This document shows positions 21,689 to 22,327 of a DNA stretch of 22,327 bases, piece by piece. This DNA comes from CATZDY01 sp045599035 (GTDB lineage: Bacteria; Bacillota; Desulfotomaculia; Desulfotomaculales; Desulfocucumaceae): positions 1 to 22,327 of the forward strand of contig JAZRVI010000052.1 of the NCBI GenBank assembly GCA_045599035.1. Direction: 5' to 3'. The notes beneath the pieces were generated by a model, which was not told where the DNA came from, ran no database searches, and was given only the letters and a program-made list of their open reading frames with translations. The translations under genes and the position numbers were made by a program. Each line of letters begins with the position of its first letter. Within the stretch, counting starts at the first letter, position 1.

Positions 21689-22165
21689 TTAATGTCTTAA
21701 CATGGCCACCTTGCCGGTTCGCATTAATTCTTTAATTCCATAAGGCTGAATGCTTTCTTCAAAGGCATTAATTTTATTTTCATCTCCGGTACACTCCAGA
21801 GTAATGGATTTTTTGCTCAAATCCACAATTCTGGCTCGAAAAATATCGGCTATCTGCAAAATCTCGCCTCGCTGGGAGGGCTGTTCCAGACCCACCTTAA
21901 TCAACACCAATTCCCGATCCACAAATTGTTCAGAAGTAATATCGGTTACTTTCAGCACTTCAATTAATTTATATAACTGTTTGGTAACCTGCTCCAAAAC
22001 TGTATTATCCCCTTCGACTACAATCGTCATCCGGGAAAAGCCCGGCTTTTCTGCCCGTCCCACGGTCAGACTGTCAATATTAAAGCCCCGCCGACTGAAC
22101 AGACCAGCTACCCGGGTCAGGACACCGGGAGTATTTTCCATTAATACCGCCAGGGTATGCCGCAT
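21689..22165 (-). CDS. ilvN: Acetolactate synthase, regulatory (small) subunit
   Basis: 158 residues; binds and activates IlvB and confers valine feedback inhibition. The N-terminal ACT domain begins MRHTLAVLMENTPGVLTRVAGLFSRRGFNIDSLTVG, followed by SRMTIVVEGD and the EQVTKQLYKLIEVLKV helix. The C-terminal domain includes VLIKVGLEQPSQRGEILQIADIFRARIVD and ends TGKVAMLRH. I use ATG 22165 because GGAG lies 8 bases upstream; ATG 22171 is too close (2 bases) to the same site. It is the first gene of the ilv-leu-dap block in the window, 96 bases ahead of ilvC. Confidence 0.95.
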   Translation of the reverse strand: MRHTLAVLMENTPGVLTRVAGLFSRRGFNIDSLTVGRAEKPGFSRMTIVVEGDNTVLEQVTKQLYKLIEVLKVTDITSEQFVDRELVLIKVGLEQPSQRGEILQIADIFRARIVDLSKKSITLECTGDENKINAFEESIQPYGIKELMRTGKVAMLRH

Positions 22166-22171
22166 AACCAT

Positions 22172-22327
22172 CTCTCCTCATTTTGAAACTGACTTACCCA
22201 CAGGCAAGCCTGCGGGGTTCCAATTGTTAAGCGTTGCTTGTAATCGTACATCATTTTCAGACTTTGGAATACAAGTTTATGCTTAGAGCAAAGAAACTTT
22301 ATAGACAAGCAATCCGTTGATTACATT
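22172..22327 (-). other. Upstream region of ilvN with a hairpin, possible IS605-type end
   Basis: No complete gene is seen. On the minus strand CCCGCAGGC (22216-22208) pairs with GCCTGTGGG (22205-22197), with one G-U pair and a tiny loop, followed by TAAGTCAGTTTC. A short open stretch before it reads SENDVRLQATLNNWNPAG. This recalls the tail of an IS605-type tnpB plus its right-end hairpin, but there are stops upstream and the match is weak. No T-tract follows, so it is not a normal terminator, and I find no convincing promoter or T-box for ilvN. Confidence 0.3.

Noticed and set aside
21750..22286. 178-codon plus-strand open frame opposite ilvN
   Set aside because: It lies antisense to ilvN, which has a complete ACT-domain protein and ribosome binding site; this is a shadow frame.
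1..22327. CRISPR arrays, tRNA or rRNA genes
   Set aside because: No regularly spaced repeats, no GTTCRANNC-type tRNA arms with acceptor stems, and no rRNA landmarks were seen on reading both strands.

Overview
The window looks like a chromosomal segment of a low-to-mid GC Gram-positive anaerobe of the Firmicutes, most likely class Clostridia. The supporting signs are strong AGGAGG-type ribosome binding sites, frequent TTG/GTG starts, a T-box leader, the conserved order yicC-remA-gmk-rpoZ-coaBC, an LL-diaminopimelate aminotransferase (dapL), a fused FeoA-FeoB and a two-[4Fe-4S] ferredoxin-nitroreductase. No rRNA, tRNA or CRISPR array was seen.

Left part (1-3160). The first 74 bases are the start of an IS200/IS605-type tnpB running out of the window. 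A ferredoxin-nitroreductase gene follows on the minus strand. Its terminator carries an unusual nested palindrome. Back-to-back promoters separate it from a plus-strand unit: a T-box riboswitch whose specifier triplet reads UAC (Tyr), then a sodium:solute symporter. I infer tyrosine (or a related compound) as the transported substrate. A shared bidirectional hairpin ends this unit and the converging feoB.

FeoB region (3160-6072). feoB is split by a -1 frame change between its FeoA/G-domain half and its membrane half. The break lies on an A_AAU_UUU heptamer and is followed by a Shine-Dalgarno sequence and a TTG codon, so mutation, recoding and a true split gene are all possible. Just upstream is a decayed plus-strand tnpB with an IS605-like right-end hairpin.

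Housekeeping block (5917-10207, minus strand): yicC, remA, gmk, rpoZ, coaBC and maf, closed by an intrinsic terminator. A frameshifted gene remnant sits between remA and gmk and takes up the space where a gmk ribosome binding site would be expected.

Amino-acid block (10272-22165, minus strand). In transcription order this is ilvN, ilvC, (terminator-like hairpin), ilvB, (terminator/attenuator-like hairpin), leuA, leuB, a 797-residue P-type-ATPase-like membrane protein, dapF, dapL and an aspartate-aminotransferase-family gene. Together these give acetolactate synthase, KARI, the first and third leucine enzymes, and the last two steps to meso-diaminopimelate. leuC and leuD are not present.

The most unusual gene is the P-type-ATPase-like protein at 13621-16014. 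It keeps the whole P2-type architecture, but the phosphorylated Asp, the TGES loop, the DPP-like motif, the TGD motif, the GDGVND motif and the TM4 PEGL motif are all replaced. The reading frame is intact, with a good ribosome binding site. It appears to be a catalytically dead pseudo-ATPase embedded in an amino-acid and cell-wall-precursor operon.
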